A stretch of 64,000 nt of DNA from Vreelandella neptunia (GCF_000712975.1 NZ_JHQL01000004.1:186001-250000), one strand, 5' to 3'. Numbered from the stretch's first letter, positions 1 to 9,175 are shown. Made by a program: numbers and translations. The notes: generated by a model from the sequence alone, not told the origin.

Positions 1-193
1 GCGCGCCGCTGCGTACAGGTTCATCGGTTAAGCTTAACGTAACGGTTTGGTAAAGCATCTGCCCGCTTAGCTGATTGGCCATATGCAGCGGTTCGATAGC
101 GCTCGCATGGGCCAGCAGCGAAAAACCAGGCAGCAGCACAAAGGCCACCCGCCTGCGTTCACCAGCGGATGACATCAACGTACTTGAGGACAT
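1..193 (-). CDS. GlxA-family transcriptional regulator, N-terminal part (runs off the window start)
   Basis: The minus strand opens at ATG 193-191 and stays open to base 1, giving 64 codons. Residues 17-64 (VAFVLLPGFSLLAHASAIEP, then LHMANQLSGQ) match the start of the DJ-1/PfpI-like domain of GlxA-type AraC regulators, which normally carry an AraC helix-turn-helix after it. The C-terminal DNA-binding half lies outside the window. A second in-frame ATG at 175-173 is an equally possible start; neither has a strong ribosome binding site. In related bacteria such regulators often control choline, carnitine or glycine betaine use, but the target here cannot be seen. Confidence 0.75.
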   Translation of the reverse strand, partial: MSSSTLMSSAGERRRVAFVLLPGFSLLAHASAIEPLHMANQLSGQMLYQTVTLSLTDEPVRSGA

Positions 194-326
194 AACACGT
201 TGCTTTGCTGCATAGAAATCGCCGCCAACTCAGATAAATAGCCAAGAAAAAAGCCATCTTACCCAATTGCGCAAGTGAAGGCAGCGCTATGGCTCTTAAA
301 ACAAAAATAGCGGGCATAAATACAAA

Positions 327-351
327 ATTGCCGAGCGTAATGCTCGGCAAT
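327..351 (-). terminator. Rho-independent terminator after the small membrane protein
   Basis: Perfect 10-bp arms (327-336 and 342-351) enclose a 5-base loop. On the minus strand the stem is followed by TTTTGTATTT. It lies 39 bases past the stop of the minus-strand gene at 390-605. Confidence 0.75.
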
Positions 352-389
352 AGGGGGATACTACAAAAGGCGATACTATGTCGTCTTCG

Positions 390-605
390 TTAACCGCCGC
401 TGTTGCCAAGCCCCAGCATGACAATGCCTGCAACGATAATCCCCATCACGATAATAATTAAAGGGAGCATTTTATGCAGTCCGTTAGGAGACTTTTTCGC
501 TTCCGGCTGCCGTTGTGGCTGTGACGTTTCAAAGTCTTCGGGCAGACGTTCGTTCATGACGTGCTCTTTCTCTTCTTCCCGGGTTTTGCTTTCCTTGGTA
601 TCCAT
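390..605 (-). CDS. Small C-terminally anchored membrane protein, unknown function
   Basis: 71 aa. The first about 45 residues are hydrophilic and charged (Lys/Glu/Arg/Gln-rich). They are followed by one hydrophobic segment (about residues 47-66, MLPLIIIVMGIIVAGIVMLG) and a short glycine-rich tail, so a tail-anchored inner-membrane topology is likely. AGAGGTG lies upstream of ATG 605, supporting the start. A terminator follows. No family is recognised and the function is unknown. Confidence 0.65.
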   Translation of the reverse strand: MDTKESKTREEEKEHVMNERLPEDFETSQPQRQPEAKKSPNGLHKMLPLIIIVMGIIVAGIVMLGLGNSGG

Positions 606-673
606 ACAACACCTCTCGCTTTCCGGTTAGATGATCAAAACGCGGCGATTAACCCTCCTCGACACGCTTCGCG

Positions 674-1879
674 CTATAGTGTAACGACATCAAAGTGAAC
701 ATCAGGGTTCACATCTGCGTCGTAATCTACATCATCACGCTCGAAGCCAAACAGCTTCAAGAATTCATGCTTATAACCAGCATAGTCGGTAATTTCGAAC
801 AGGTTCTCTGTAGTGACGGCAGGCCATAGGTCTTGGCAGGCTTTTTGTACATCGTCACGTAGTTCCCAATCATCAAGACGTAGGCGACCTTTATCGTCGG
901 TGGCCATCGCATCACCTTGACCAGTGTAGAGGTAATCACCAAACAAGCGGTTTAGTTGATCAATCGTACCTTCGTGTAGGCCCTGTTCTTTCATGATGCG
1001 ATAGACCATGGCGATATACAGCGGCATCACAGGAATCGCGGCACTCGCCTGAGTAACCACCGACTTAAGCACGGCGACGTTGGCACCACCACCGGACTCT
1101 TTCAGTTTGGCATCAATCGCTGCGGCGGCGCGATCAAGGTCTTCCTTGGCTTTACCCAACGCACCGTGCCAGTAAATCGGCCAGGTGATTTCAGTGCCGA
1201 TATAGCTAAACGCCACACTACGTGCACCTTTGGCTAGCACACCCGCGTCGTCTAGGGCGCTCATCCACAGCTCCCAGTCTTCGCCGCCCATCACGGTGAT
1301 GGTGTCGTCGATCTCTTGCTGAGTAGCAGGCTCGACTTCTGCTTCGATGATGGCGTCTTTATTGGTGTCGATCGCGGTTGCGCGATAGGTTTCACCAATT
1401 GGCTTCAGGCTCGAGCGCTTCACTTCACCCGTATCTGGCAGCTTACGCACTGGCGAAGCCAGGGAGTACACCACCAGATCAACTTCCCCCATGTCCTGCT
1501 TGATCAATTCAATGGCTTTTTCACGTGCTTCGTTAGAAAACGCATCGCCGTTGATTGATTTGCTATACAGACCTTCTTGCTTGGCGAACTTGTCGAACGC
1601 GGCGCTGTTGTACCAGCCAGCAGTACCGGTCTTTTTCTCACTGCTAGGCTTTTCAAAGAAGACACCTAGGGTATCAGCGCCATAACCAAAGGCAGCCGTA
1701 ATACGAGCTGCTAAGCCGTAGCCGCTGGAAGCACCAATCACCAGCACCTTTTTTGGACCTTGGCTTTTATCTAAACCACGCGCGCGGGTCGCTTCAATCT
1801 GTTCTAAAACGTTTTGCTCGCAGCCTTTAGGATGAGTGGTGGTGCAGATAAAGCCACGCACTTTTGGTTTAATGATCAC
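674..1879 (-). CDS. fabV: Trans-2-enoyl-ACP/CoA reductase FabV
   Basis: 401 aa, the usual length for FabV. It catalyses the NAD(P)H-dependent last reduction of the fatty acid elongation cycle and is the triclosan-tolerant alternative to FabI. The cofactor loop GASSGYG is at residues 49-55. The catalytic Tyr-x8-Lys pair typical of the FabV/TER family is Y236 and K245, within [12 protein letters not shown]. The N-terminal [20 protein letters not shown] is characteristic of the family and fixes the start. Transcribed alone on the minus strand. Confidence 0.96.
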   Translation of the reverse strand: MIIKPKVRGFICTTTHPKGCEQNVLEQIEATRARGLDKSQGPKKVLVIGASSGYGLAARITAAFGYGADTLGVFFEKPSSEKKTGTAGWYNSAAFDKFAKQEGLYSKSINGDAFSNEAREKAIELIKQDMGEVDLVVYSLASPVRKLPDTGEVKRSSLKPIGETYRATAIDTNKDAIIEAEVEPATQQEIDDTITVMGGEDWELWMSALDDAGVLAKGARSVAFSYIGTEITWPIYWHGALGKAKEDLDRAAAAIDAKLKESGGGANVAVLKSVVTQASAAIPVMPLYIAMVYRIMKEQGLHEGTIDQLNRLFGDYLYTGQGDAMATDDKGRLRLDDWELRDDVQKACQDLWPAVTTENLFEITDYAGYKHEFLKLFGFERDDVDYDADVNPDVHFDVVTL

Positions 1880-2039
1880 GTTGGACCCCTTTATCAGATT
1901 GATGTCGCTATCAGCATGGCAATGCCATTACCGTGTGGGGTGTATTCTAGCGGTCTAGACGCGCCCTGTCCGCTCTTGAGCTTCTCCGCCATTCACGGCA
2001 GGATAGCGACCTGACCACTCCTTTGCCGACGAGACCCTG

Positions 2040-2423
2040 ATGAACGCACAGCAGCTAGTCGATGAACGCGGCGATTTATGGCTTGCTCTCGCCCCGCTGT
2101 GGTTGGACCGCGAGCCGAGCGAGCGTGATTACGCCCATATGATTGAGATGATTGAACAGCATGACATGTCGCTGAAGGAATTAGAGTGGATGTTCCGCTT
2201 GGAGCTTGCTCCCGTGATGATGAGACACCAGCTATCAATTGCCAGTGAATGGCGAAAGTTCGATGACTATCAACTGATGAAGCAGCTGGTAAGCCACAAC
2301 CTGCGCCTAAAAGGCTGGCGGCGCAAAAGCTGGGCGCTTTTTTCAGGATTAACCACAATGATGGTGCGTCATCGCTGGGTAGAATTAATGCAGCGACTGA
2401 TGGTTACCCGCGGCGAGATATAA
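2040..2423 (+). CDS. Conserved hypothetical protein, DUF7079-like
   Basis: 127 aa, cytoplasmic, with no signal peptide or membrane segment. The pattern LWLDREPSERDY, then ELEWMFRLELAPV, then SEWRKFDDYQL resembles the LWLD..E / E.aPvl..N / GEW.gFd layout I associate with the DUF7079 family. That assignment is from memory and uncertain. The C-terminal 40 residues are basic. The start ATG has only a weak ribosome binding site. Function unknown. Confidence 0.7.
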   Translation: MNAQQLVDERGDLWLALAPLWLDREPSERDYAHMIEMIEQHDMSLKELEWMFRLELAPVMMRHQLSIASEWRKFDDYQLMKQLVSHNLRLKGWRRKSWALFSGLTTMMVRHRWVELMQRLMVTRGEI

Positions 2424-2447
2424 CAGTGCGCGTCGTTTTTTTACCCG

Positions 2448-2930
2448 TTACTCTTTATCAAGAGCGGCTTCCAACGCCAGCCGAAGTGATGCCCCATGGT
2501 CGTTAGGGGCAAATCTTGCGATCACCCTGCCATCGCGCCCCACCAGAAACTTTGTGAAATTCCACTTGATCGCCTTAGTACCTAATACGCCCGGTGCCTC
2601 CTGTTTAAGCACAACAAACAGCGGATGGGCGTTTGGACCGTTCACTGATACTTTTTCCATTAGTGGAAAGCTGACTCCAAACTGTTGCTCGCCAAAAAGA
2701 CAGAAAGCCTCTGCACTCTCTGGCGACTGCTTACCAAACTGGTTACAGGGGAAGCCAAGCACCGTAAACCCACGATCTCGATAGCGCTGATATAAACCCT
2801 CTAGCTCTTTTAGCTGCGGGGTAAAGCCACACTTACTAGCCACATTAACCACCAACAATACTTGCCCGCGCAGCGCCCGCAAGTTGAACGGCTTGCCTTG
2901 ATGGGTGTAACAATCCTGCTCATAAATCAT
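2448..2930 (-). CDS. Glutathione peroxidase (cysteine type)
   Basis: 160 aa, typical of bacterial glutathione peroxidases with a thioredoxin fold. The active-site residues are present: C34 in NVASKCGFT (Cys instead of selenocysteine), Q64 in FPCNQFGKQ and W123 in IKWNFTKFLV. It reduces H2O2 and organic hydroperoxides with glutathione or thioredoxin; which donor is used here cannot be told. No signal peptide, so cytoplasmic. It lies about 80 bases downstream of the LysE-type exporter on the same strand. Confidence 0.93.
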   Translation of the reverse strand: MIYEQDCYTHQGKPFNLRALRGQVLLVVNVASKCGFTPQLKELEGLYQRYRDRGFTVLGFPCNQFGKQSPESAEAFCLFGEQQFGVSFPLMEKVSVNGPNAHPLFVVLKQEAPGVLGTKAIKWNFTKFLVGRDGRVIARFAPNDHGASLRLALEAALDKE

Positions 2931-3008
2931 CGCAAGGCCCCCCTAAATGACTCCACCAGCATAGGCTTTACCATGCCACGGCGATGGCGGTTACACCAGT
3001 ACGGTTTA

Positions 3009-3626
3009 TCAACTAATCGGGCCTGCAACAACCCGCAGCGCCAGCGCAATAAGCAGCACACCAGTGATTCGATTGATCCAGTGGGCATGACGCTGAAGCC
3101 AAGGCAGTACGCGAGAGTGGGAAAGCCCCACCGCCACCAAAACGTACCACCCCCCGTCAATAATAATTGCAGTTGCGACGATGATAGCCTTGGCCAGTAG
3201 ACTCATGTCAGGCGTTACAAACTGACTTAATAGCGCCACAAAAAAGATGATCAACTTGGGATTACCTAGCGCCACTAGCACTGCTTCTTTAGCCGCTTGG
3301 CGTGGTGTCGTCACTGCTGCCTCGGGTGACAGCGCTCCACCTCTGCCTGCCCGTAGTGCCTTTATTCCAAGCCAGGCCAAATAGGCTGCGCCGCACCATG
3401 TCACTAGCTGAAATAACGCTGGGTGGCGCACAATAAGTGCACCCAAGCCCCATACGGTGAGCAACGCATAAAACCCGACACCCAGCGCATGAAAAACTGC
3501 AGCCGTCATACCGGGCAAGCGGCCCCCGCCTAACGTATGGCGCAACACTAGCGCTAGACTAGGTCCTGGGGACATCGCTCCCATGGCACAAATAGCAGCC
3601 AGCGATAGCCAGAGTGACAGCGGCAT
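3009..3626 (-). CDS. LysE/RhtB-family amino acid exporter
   Basis: 205 aa with about six hydrophobic segments. It carries the family signature near the N-terminus, AAICAMGAMSPGPSLALVLR (residues 10-29). Members export amino acids such as homoserine, threonine, lysine or leucine across the inner membrane; the substrate cannot be inferred. ATG 3626 is preceded by AAGGAGAG at good spacing. The upstream region is shared with the divergent YeeN-like gene. Confidence 0.88.
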   Translation of the reverse strand: MPLSLWLSLAAICAMGAMSPGPSLALVLRHTLGGGRLPGMTAAVFHALGVGFYALLTVWGLGALIVRHPALFQLVTWCGAAYLAWLGIKALRAGRGGALSPEAAVTTPRQAAKEAVLVALGNPKLIIFFVALLSQFVTPDMSLLAKAIIVATAIIIDGGWYVLVAVGLSHSRVLPWLQRHAHWINRITGVLLIALALRVVAGPIS

Positions 3627-3813
3627 TTTTCTCTCCTTGAAATCAGCAAGATAGGCTGACTAATTATACGCCAGCTAAGCGGGTTCTAAGCGAATAAATC
3701 CGCCTCCTTAAATAACGCTGTTAGCATGGTACGCTGTTGGGTAAAATTTTCCCCTTTTTGAAAACGATGACGCCTGCCCTGCAGGCGGTTCATGGCTAAT
3801 GAAGGACTTCAAT

Positions 3814-4545
3814 ATGGGTAGGGCGTTTCAAAACCGTAAGGAATCCATGGCCAAAACGGCCGCTGCGAAAACCAAGGTTTACAGCAAATACGGGCGTGAA
3901 ATTTACGTTTGTGCCAAAGCAGGCGGCACAGATCCAAACGGTAACCTTGCGCTGCGCGGTTTAATGGAGCGGGCCAAAAAAGACCAAGTACCTTCTCACG
4001 TTATCGATAAAGCCTTAGATAAGGCCAGTGGCGCAGGTGGCGAAGACTTTTCTCCAGCGCGCTATGAAGGCTTTGGGCCAGGCAACGTGATGGTGATTGT
4101 CGACTGTTTGACCGACAACCCCAATCGCACCTTTGGTGATGTGCGCGGCTGCTTTACCAAAACCAAAAGCAAAATTGGCACCCCCGGCAGCGTCAGCCAC
4201 ATGTTTGATCACTGCGCAATTTTTTCGTTTGCAGGCAGCGATGAAGAAGCCGTGCTTGAAGCACTCATGGAAGCCGATGTCGACGTTACCGATATCGAGC
4301 AGGAAGACGGTCGTATCACGGTGTTTGCGCCGCACACCGATTACGCTAAAGCCAAACAAGCGCTGCTAGATGCTTTTGGTGAGGTTGATTTCGAGGTTGA
4401 CGAGATCCAGTTCTTACCACAGACCCCAACGCCCATCGAAGGCGATGACGTGGCGATGTTTGAGAAACTGCTGGGTATGCTTGAAGAGCTCGACGATGTG
4501 CAAAATGTTTTCCATAGCGCCGAACTACCGGAACAAACTGCTTAA
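3814..4545 (+). CDS. YebC/PmpR-family protein (YeeN type)
   Basis: 243 aa from ATG 3814. An in-frame ATG at 3799 has no ribosome binding site, whereas GAAGGA sits 7 bases before 3814, and MGRAFQNRK is the standard start of YeeN-type members. The conserved core [19 protein letters not shown], the SHVIDKA segment and DVRGCFTK are present. YebC-family proteins act as DNA-binding regulators or, as shown for some members, help ribosomes at proline stretches. The role of YeeN-type paralogs is less clear. Divergent from the LysE-type gene. Confidence 0.9.
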   Translation: MGRAFQNRKESMAKTAAAKTKVYSKYGREIYVCAKAGGTDPNGNLALRGLMERAKKDQVPSHVIDKALDKASGAGGEDFSPARYEGFGPGNVMVIVDCLTDNPNRTFGDVRGCFTKTKSKIGTPGSVSHMFDHCAIFSFAGSDEEAVLEALMEADVDVTDIEQEDGRITVFAPHTDYAKAKQALLDAFGEVDFEVDEIQFLPQTPTPIEGDDVAMFEKLLGMLEELDDVQNVFHSAELPEQTA

Positions 4546-4546
4546 A

Positions 4547-5308
4547 TCATTGCACACTTAAAGAGTCACAAGGGACAAAAATCCATCCTTCGGCCGCTGG
4601 CATGTCTGCTGGCGGCCAGGCAACTGTCTCTTTAGCGTGCTCCAAGCTCCAGGCAAGGAGTGCACAGTGCCAAGCATCCTGGATATCCTGCTGCTTTGGC
4701 GTTGGCTGGTGCAACATGGAAGCAAACTTAGACGGCATTGTTACCTGATGACGTAGTGCAGCAAATGCCGCTGAGCGCTTGGCGGGCGTTGGGTAGCCTT
4801 CTACTACACTTAACGCACCTTCAGCACTTTGCCACTGCCCGCAAGCGGCAATATGCGGCGCAAAGCGCGCCAGCAGATGCATACCTTTAGTGGCCTGGCT
4901 GCCAATCATATCTTTGATGGGTGACAGCGGCGTGACACCTCGCTGAAACAGCCAGCGTTCAGTTTCGCGATATAGATACGGATTATCTTGAGAGCGGCCT
5001 AGCGCCTTAACAGCGTCACCTTTTGCCAGTGCCAACAGCGCCGTTGGTAGCGCAAGCGGCGTGTCTATTGCCATCACCACTCGTTCATTGCCACTTGCTG
5101 CGTATTGACACAGCCCCAATAGGCTATTTATCAAGTCACGGCTAGTTAGCGATTCGTTGAGCGCGGCTCGCAGATTGCCTCTCCACGGTGTCCCCACTAA
5201 GCGGAGTGTTTCATCTAACACCACCAACGCATCGCGGCTGGTGGGATTATTATCGCAATTCCAGCCGCCCACATCCCAGCCAATATAAAGCGACTCAGAT
5301 ACACTCAT
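4547..5308 (-). CDS. DUF429-like protein, last gene of a three-gene operon
   Basis: 253 aa. The N-terminal IGWDVGGWNCDNNPTSRDAL, the motif VVMAIDTPLALP, and ETERWLF followed by PLSPIKDMIGSQATKGMHL resemble DUF429 proteins, which are predicted to have an RNase H-like fold. The first Asp (D13) and D81 could be acidic active-site residues, but no activity is established. Its start codon overlaps the stop of the MscS gene by one base (TAATG), so translation is probably coupled. The stop lies directly beside the convergent YeeN-like gene. Confidence 0.7.
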   Translation of the reverse strand: MSVSESLYIGWDVGGWNCDNNPTSRDALVVLDETLRLVGTPWRGNLRAALNESLTSRDLINSLLGLCQYAASGNERVVMAIDTPLALPTALLALAKGDAVKALGRSQDNPYLYRETERWLFQRGVTPLSPIKDMIGSQATKGMHLLARFAPHIAACGQWQSAEGALSVVEGYPTPAKRSAAFAALRHQVTMPSKFASMLHQPTPKQQDIQDAWHCALLAWSLEHAKETVAWPPADMPAAEGWIFVPCDSLSVQ

Positions 5309-6135
5309 TAGCTGGCGGCACCCCGTGTATCCAAGGCCGCATCAGGCGGCAACAACGCTGGGGTAACGCCCGCCGCGCTTAGCACCTGTTTACCGCGCAC
5401 GGTTAAATCGGTGATAAACAAAAACTGTTGCCGAGGATCCACCGGGTAGGCACGAATACGGTAATGGGTTCCCCAAGGTTTCTCCTCTGCTACGACAATA
5501 ATCGGCTTATCAAACTTCAGGTAAGCACTGGTTAACGCGACGTCTCGTAGCGCCTTGCGCACCCAGCCAGCTTCATGCTCCGGATGAAGATAAAAGCTTG
5601 CCACGCACTGAAGACTGGTGCCGCCATTGTTGGCGTTATAAATGGCTGAATCCCAAAGTTTAAGATGAGGCACCGCAACCAGATCATCGTCAGGCGTAAG
5701 GATTTCTACGGTGCGCATTCCAACATGCTTTACTTCGCCGTAAGTTCCCTCGATATTGACCCAATCCCCAGGCCGATAGGGCAATTCAACGGCAGATACT
5801 ACTCCTGCAATTAGGCTGCTGACATAGTCTTTCAGGGCAAAGCCAATCGCCAGGCCAATGGCCCCCAGTAGCGTTACCATATTGCGCAAGGAAGGCTCAA
5901 TGACAATAGGTACAGCAATCGCCAGCGCGGTAATTAAAATCAGTAGGCGGGTTAGTGGCACTAGCGCAAATACTCGGAATCGCAGCTGTCCATGAAGCCG
6001 ATTAGCCAACCAGTTGAGCCCCCGCTGACTAGCAATGATCAGTATCACTGTGCTGACTAGAATGACGCCTAATGTGATCAACATTTGACTATCAAATTCA
6101 TTAAACAGTTTGGCGTACTGCTCTTGATCGTCCAT
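5308..6135 (-). CDS. MscS-family mechanosensitive ion channel
   Basis: 275 aa. Membrane segments lie at about residues 18-35, 57-85 and 87-120. The last is the Gly/Ala-rich pore helix (LLGAIGLAIGFALKDYVSSL), followed by the beta domain motif PYRPGDWVNIEGTYGEV. This is the minimal MscS size. Such channels release osmolytes on hypo-osmotic shock, which suits a halophile. ATG 6135 is preceded by AGGAG. It is the middle gene of a tight operon: 8 bases after the unknown 398-aa gene and overlapping the next gene by one base. Confidence 0.92.
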   Translation of the reverse strand: MDDQEQYAKLFNEFDSQMLITLGVILVSTVILIIASQRGLNWLANRLHGQLRFRVFALVPLTRLLILITALAIAVPIVIEPSLRNMVTLLGAIGLAIGFALKDYVSSLIAGVVSAVELPYRPGDWVNIEGTYGEVKHVGMRTVEILTPDDDLVAVPHLKLWDSAIYNANNGGTSLQCVASFYLHPEHEAGWVRKALRDVALTSAYLKFDKPIIVVAEEKPWGTHYRIRAYPVDPRQQFLFITDLTVRGKQVLSAAGVTPALLPPDAALDTRGAAS

Positions 6136-6143
6136 GTCAGCTC

Positions 6144-7340
6144 CTAAAGCGGGTCCACTAGGTAGTTACGCGATTCCAGCAGTTGCCTTACGCTGGCGTA
6201 GCTTAAGGGAGCCACTTGCCAACGTCCTTGATGACAACTAAGAATTTCTTGGCGAGCCAGCGCCAATCGAGCGCCCAGCGCTTCATGATGTGAAAATGGC
6301 AGAACATGGCCTAACGCCTGATCCTCTAGCCCTCCATGAATTAACAAAGCATGTAGTAACAATGTTGCCACATCTCCTGTATCAGTAGGCAACTCTGCTT
6401 CTACTAACGCGTCTAACAACCAAAGCTCTTCTTGAAACTGCTCTTCTTGAGACTGCTCGTCAGAGCGCTCGGTATTGCAGCTTTCAACCGGCTTTCGCAA
6501 GCGCTCCCGCCAGTAGTGCCAGGCTATACCCAAATGCCCCCGGCAGTGGGCCGCCAGACGTTGCAACTCTTTATAGGAGCGCTCACGCTCATCGTCATCT
6601 TCACTCGTGTTGGCAAGAATAGGCCGCCCCGTACGGGAGCTATATACCGTTGGGAAGACACCACCATCATTCGCCAACTGAGTAAAATAGTGTGCCAGCT
6701 GCTCACCTTCTAGCGCCTGCAAGGTAACCACGGGGACGCCCTCCAAACCCACCGCATGCTGCAGGTAAGCATACGTCCAGCTATCACAACCTATTACGCC
6801 TTGCCCTAGGCGGCCACTTAAGGCCCGCTCTAACAGTTCGCGCACACCTTGTAAGCCAAGACTATGACGTAAAAAATGCCTCTCTAGGGTAGGAATTGCC
6901 CAACGACGCTGATGACCACAACGCTCCACCCACTCAAGACACCCGTCAACAAGCTCTGCAAAGGTTGGCGTGGACAGGCAACTGACATCCTGCTGCTGCG
7001 CCCAATGGCTAACGACTGCACCGTGGCCACCATAAGGGGGAGAAATAAACAGTACGACCGGTGCATCAGCATATTCACCCATGGCTTGGCTAAGGGCATT
7101 AGCTGCTGGCACCCAATCAATAGCAGGTACCCAATGTGAAAGCGCGACTTCAGGCAACTTACGCAGCTCGCTCTCTTCCTTTGCTTGGCGTTCCGAGGCC
7201 TCTTTACCAATTATCCACGTGGTTGCTGCTCGCCAGCTACGCCGCCACTGGCTGGCTTGGGTCTGCTCTGGTGTTTGAAACGACTCAAGTGCCACGACTT
7301 GCCATGGCGATAAAGCAGACTTCAATAAGCGCTGCGTCAT
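6144..7340 (-). CDS. Unknown protein with a degenerate nucleotide-binding-like loop, in operon with mscS
   Basis: 398 aa, soluble, no family recognised with confidence. After an N-terminal Trp/Arg-rich region, residues 94-110 (PVVLFISPPYGGHGAVV) look like a strand followed by a Walker-A-like loop lacking the Lys-Ser/Thr pair. A second strand-like block, LGQGVIGCDSWTYAYL, and the Gly-Val-Pro-Val-Val-Thr stretch would fit a P-loop-like alpha/beta fold. Residues about 282-305 are a Glu/Gln-rich linker. First gene of the operon with the MscS channel. A channel-associated or membrane-stress function is a guess from context only. Confidence 0.6.
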   Translation of the reverse strand: MTQRLLKSALSPWQVVALESFQTPEQTQASQWRRSWRAATTWIIGKEASERQAKEESELRKLPEVALSHWVPAIDWVPAANALSQAMGEYADAPVVLFISPPYGGHGAVVSHWAQQQDVSCLSTPTFAELVDGCLEWVERCGHQRRWAIPTLERHFLRHSLGLQGVRELLERALSGRLGQGVIGCDSWTYAYLQHAVGLEGVPVVTLQALEGEQLAHYFTQLANDGGVFPTVYSSRTGRPILANTSEDDDERERSYKELQRLAAHCRGHLGIAWHYWRERLRKPVESCNTERSDEQSQEEQFQEELWLLDALVEAELPTDTGDVATLLLHALLIHGGLEDQALGHVLPFSHHEALGARLALARQEILSCHQGRWQVAPLSYASVRQLLESRNYLVDPL

Positions 7341-7394
7341 ATGCCGCCTCGAACATAAATAAGTAGATTAAGGTTAGCATGCCTCATAGTGAGG

Positions 7395-7436
7395 TTGAGG
7401 AAATAGTGTGATTGAGGAAATAGTGTCATTGAGGGG
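7395..7436 (+). repeat. 17-bp direct repeat, two copies plus a partial third
   Basis: Unit TTGAGGAAATAGTGTGA at 7395-7411, repeated at 7412-7428 with one change, then TTGAGGGG. It lies between the divergent unknown 398-aa gene and the 90-aa gene. Confidence 0.8.
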
Positions 7437-7513
7437 CTAGCCGAACTTATCAGCTAATATAAAGTCGTTAGTCAGTAACTACCCCATATGAGAGCAAAGC
7501 GCAGGAGGCGATA

Positions 7514-7786
7514 ATGAGCGTAGTTAAAGTCACAATGGCAGAACTGCATGAGAAGCTTTCAAAATGCATTGCGGGCGAACGGGTGCTTATTGACCACGAG
7601 GGAAATCGATTTAGCGCCCGTATTCAGCACGTTGGCTTAATGGGACTAAAAGTCATCCCGGAAACCCAGATTAAGAACAGCACAGGCGACCCTGGCGATA
7701 TCGATGGTGTGACAGTGCCTTACGACGACATTTGGGAACTTGAAGTCAAAGGCGTGGTGTATAGCCGTCAAAACGACGACGTTTGA
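7514..7786 (+). CDS. Conserved hypothetical small protein
   Basis: 90 aa, no membrane segment, acidic overall. AGGAGG lies just upstream of ATG 7514. The sequence suggests a small beta-rich fold: VLIDHEGNRFSARIQHVGLMGLKVIP then VPYDDIWELEVKGVVYS. No family is recognised. Coding is supported by the strong ribosome binding site and balanced composition. No operon partner is visible. Confidence 0.65.
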   Translation: MSVVKVTMAELHEKLSKCIAGERVLIDHEGNRFSARIQHVGLMGLKVIPETQIKNSTGDPGDIDGVTVPYDDIWELEVKGVVYSRQNDDV

Positions 7787-7803
7787 AAAGTCGTTTTGCT
7801 AAA

Positions 7804-7944
7804 TTAACCTGCCAACGCGGAGGCAACACGTTCCAGCACCAGCGTCTCGCGATGAATAGATAATCCCATGCTGGCAGGCTGACGTGCGATAACACTACGG
7901 TTGTGTTTGAGCGCTTCTTCCAGCGGTATCCATTTCGCTGACAT
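7804..7944 (-). pseudogene. Possible small protein or gene remnant (46 aa)
   Basis: ATG 7944 to TAA 7804 reads MSAKWIPLEEALKHNRSVIA and continues to ERVASALAG. The amphipathic, protein-like composition suggests either a real small protein or the 3' end of a decayed gene. A second short frame just upstream (7954-8019, MQHIAHLIHSTLGQASLGDNE) could be another piece. No family is recognised and no strong ribosome binding site is visible. Confidence 0.3.
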
Positions 7945-8037
7945 ACCGTTCGCTTATTCGTTATCTCCCAGGCTTGCCTGACCTAACGTGCTATGAATAA
8001 GATGGGCGATATGCTGCATGTATGTCACCGGCAAATA

Positions 8038-8068
8038 AAAGCGGCCATTCTACGTAAATGGCCGCTTT
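8038..8068 (-). terminator. Hairpin terminator after the MDR oxidoreductase gene
   Basis: Perfect 11-bp arms (8038-8048 and 8058-8068) with a 9-base loop. The arms end in AAA/TTT, so the hairpin can work in both directions. It lies 45 bases past the minus-strand gene that ends at 8113. Confidence 0.7.
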
Positions 8069-8112
8069 AATTCACTTGCCTAGAAGCAACGTCATGCGCT
8101 CTCCCAGTGAGA

Positions 8113-9120
8113 CTAGAAGGTTAGGCAGATTTTGCCGAAGTGTTTGCCTGACTCCTGATGACGAAACGCATCGGCAATCTCATGTAGCGCAAACTCTCGG
8201 TCGATAATCGGCTTGAGACCGAGAGTATCAATGGCGCGGGTCATATCAATTTGGTCACGGCGACTACCTACAATCAAGCCTTTCAGCGTGGCCTGCTTAG
8301 CCATCAGCTTAATGGTTGGTATATCCCCCTGACGGCCGGTAAGTATGCCAATTAAAGCAATGTGACCGCCAATTTTGACCGCATCAATGGATTGCGGCAA
8401 CGTGCCGGGGCCGCCGACTTCCACAATATGATCAACCCCTTCGCCAGCGGTCAATTCACTAACGGCTTTACCCCACTCTGGCGTCGTTTTGTAATTAATC
8501 ACATGATCAGCGCCCAGCGCCTTGAGGCGTTCCAGCTTCTCATCGGAAGATGACGTCGCAATTACCTGAGCGCCCATCATCTTGGCAAACTGCAGCGCAA
8601 AAATGGAAACGCCGCCAGTACCCAATACCAGTACGGTATCACCTGCTTTGATGCCACCATCTACCACCAGCGCGCGCCAAGCGGTTAAACCAGCGGTGGT
8701 TAGCGTTGCCGCTTCCGCATGGCTGTAGCCTTTCGGCTGATGGGTGAACGAATTAGCAGATGCCACCACCTGCTCGCGGGCATAGCCGTCAATGCCATCC
8801 CCTGGGGTGGTACGGAAATCAGCGATTCGCGCAGGCCCTTCGAGCCAACCTGGGAAAAACGTCGATACCACCGCATCACCCACAGCGAACTCGCTAACAC
8901 CTTCGCCAACCGCTTCAACCACGCCAGCACCATCTGACATGGGAATACGGCCATCCTCAGTAGGAATCATGCCCGCCACCACGGCGTAGTCGTGGAAGTT
9001 AAGCGAGCTGGCATGTAGACGTACTTTAATTTCACCGGGGCCTGGCTCGCCCGGCGCCGCTAGGTCAACCACGTCCAGTTTATCTAAACCGCCGGGCTGT
9101 TGAAGCTGAATGGCTTGCAT
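8113..9120 (-). CDS. Zinc-free MDR-family oxidoreductase (quinone oxidoreductase-like)
   Basis: 335 aa medium-chain dehydrogenase/reductase. The GroES-like half is followed by the Rossmann motif VLVLGTGGVSIFALQFAK (about residues 163-180) and ATSSSDEKLERLKALGADHV, typical of NADPH binding. The Cys and His/Glu ligands of catalytic zinc and the four-Cys structural site of zinc alcohol dehydrogenases are absent (the equivalent region reads ASSLNFHDYAVV). This points to a quinone or enone reductase rather than an alcohol dehydrogenase. Substrate unknown. Transcribed alone, with AGGAGGT before the start. Confidence 0.85.
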   Translation of the reverse strand: MQAIQLQQPGGLDKLDVVDLAAPGEPGPGEIKVRLHASSLNFHDYAVVAGMIPTEDGRIPMSDGAGVVEAVGEGVSEFAVGDAVVSTFFPGWLEGPARIADFRTTPGDGIDGYAREQVVASANSFTHQPKGYSHAEAATLTTAGLTAWRALVVDGGIKAGDTVLVLGTGGVSIFALQFAKMMGAQVIATSSSDEKLERLKALGADHVINYKTTPEWGKAVSELTAGEGVDHIVEVGGPGTLPQSIDAVKIGGHIALIGILTGRQGDIPTIKLMAKQATLKGLIVGSRRDQIDMTRAIDTLGLKPIIDREFALHEIADAFRHQESGKHFGKICLTF

Positions 9121-9175
9121 CGCTACCTCCTGTTGAAAGTGCTTAGCTAGAATCGCTCAATAAGCGACTGGTCTA

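Larger units (their letters stand above)
7787..8112. other. Gap of 326 bases: two short minus-strand reading frames and a terminator
   Basis: No full-length gene. The minus strand holds a 46-codon frame (7804-7944) and a 21-codon frame (7954-8019), described below, plus the terminator at 8038-8068. Nothing is seen on the plus strand. Confidence 0.6.

Noticed and set aside
159-350. 63-codon minus-strand frame near the window start
   Set aside because: It overlaps the real start of the GlxA-type regulator and runs through the terminator hairpin at 327-351.
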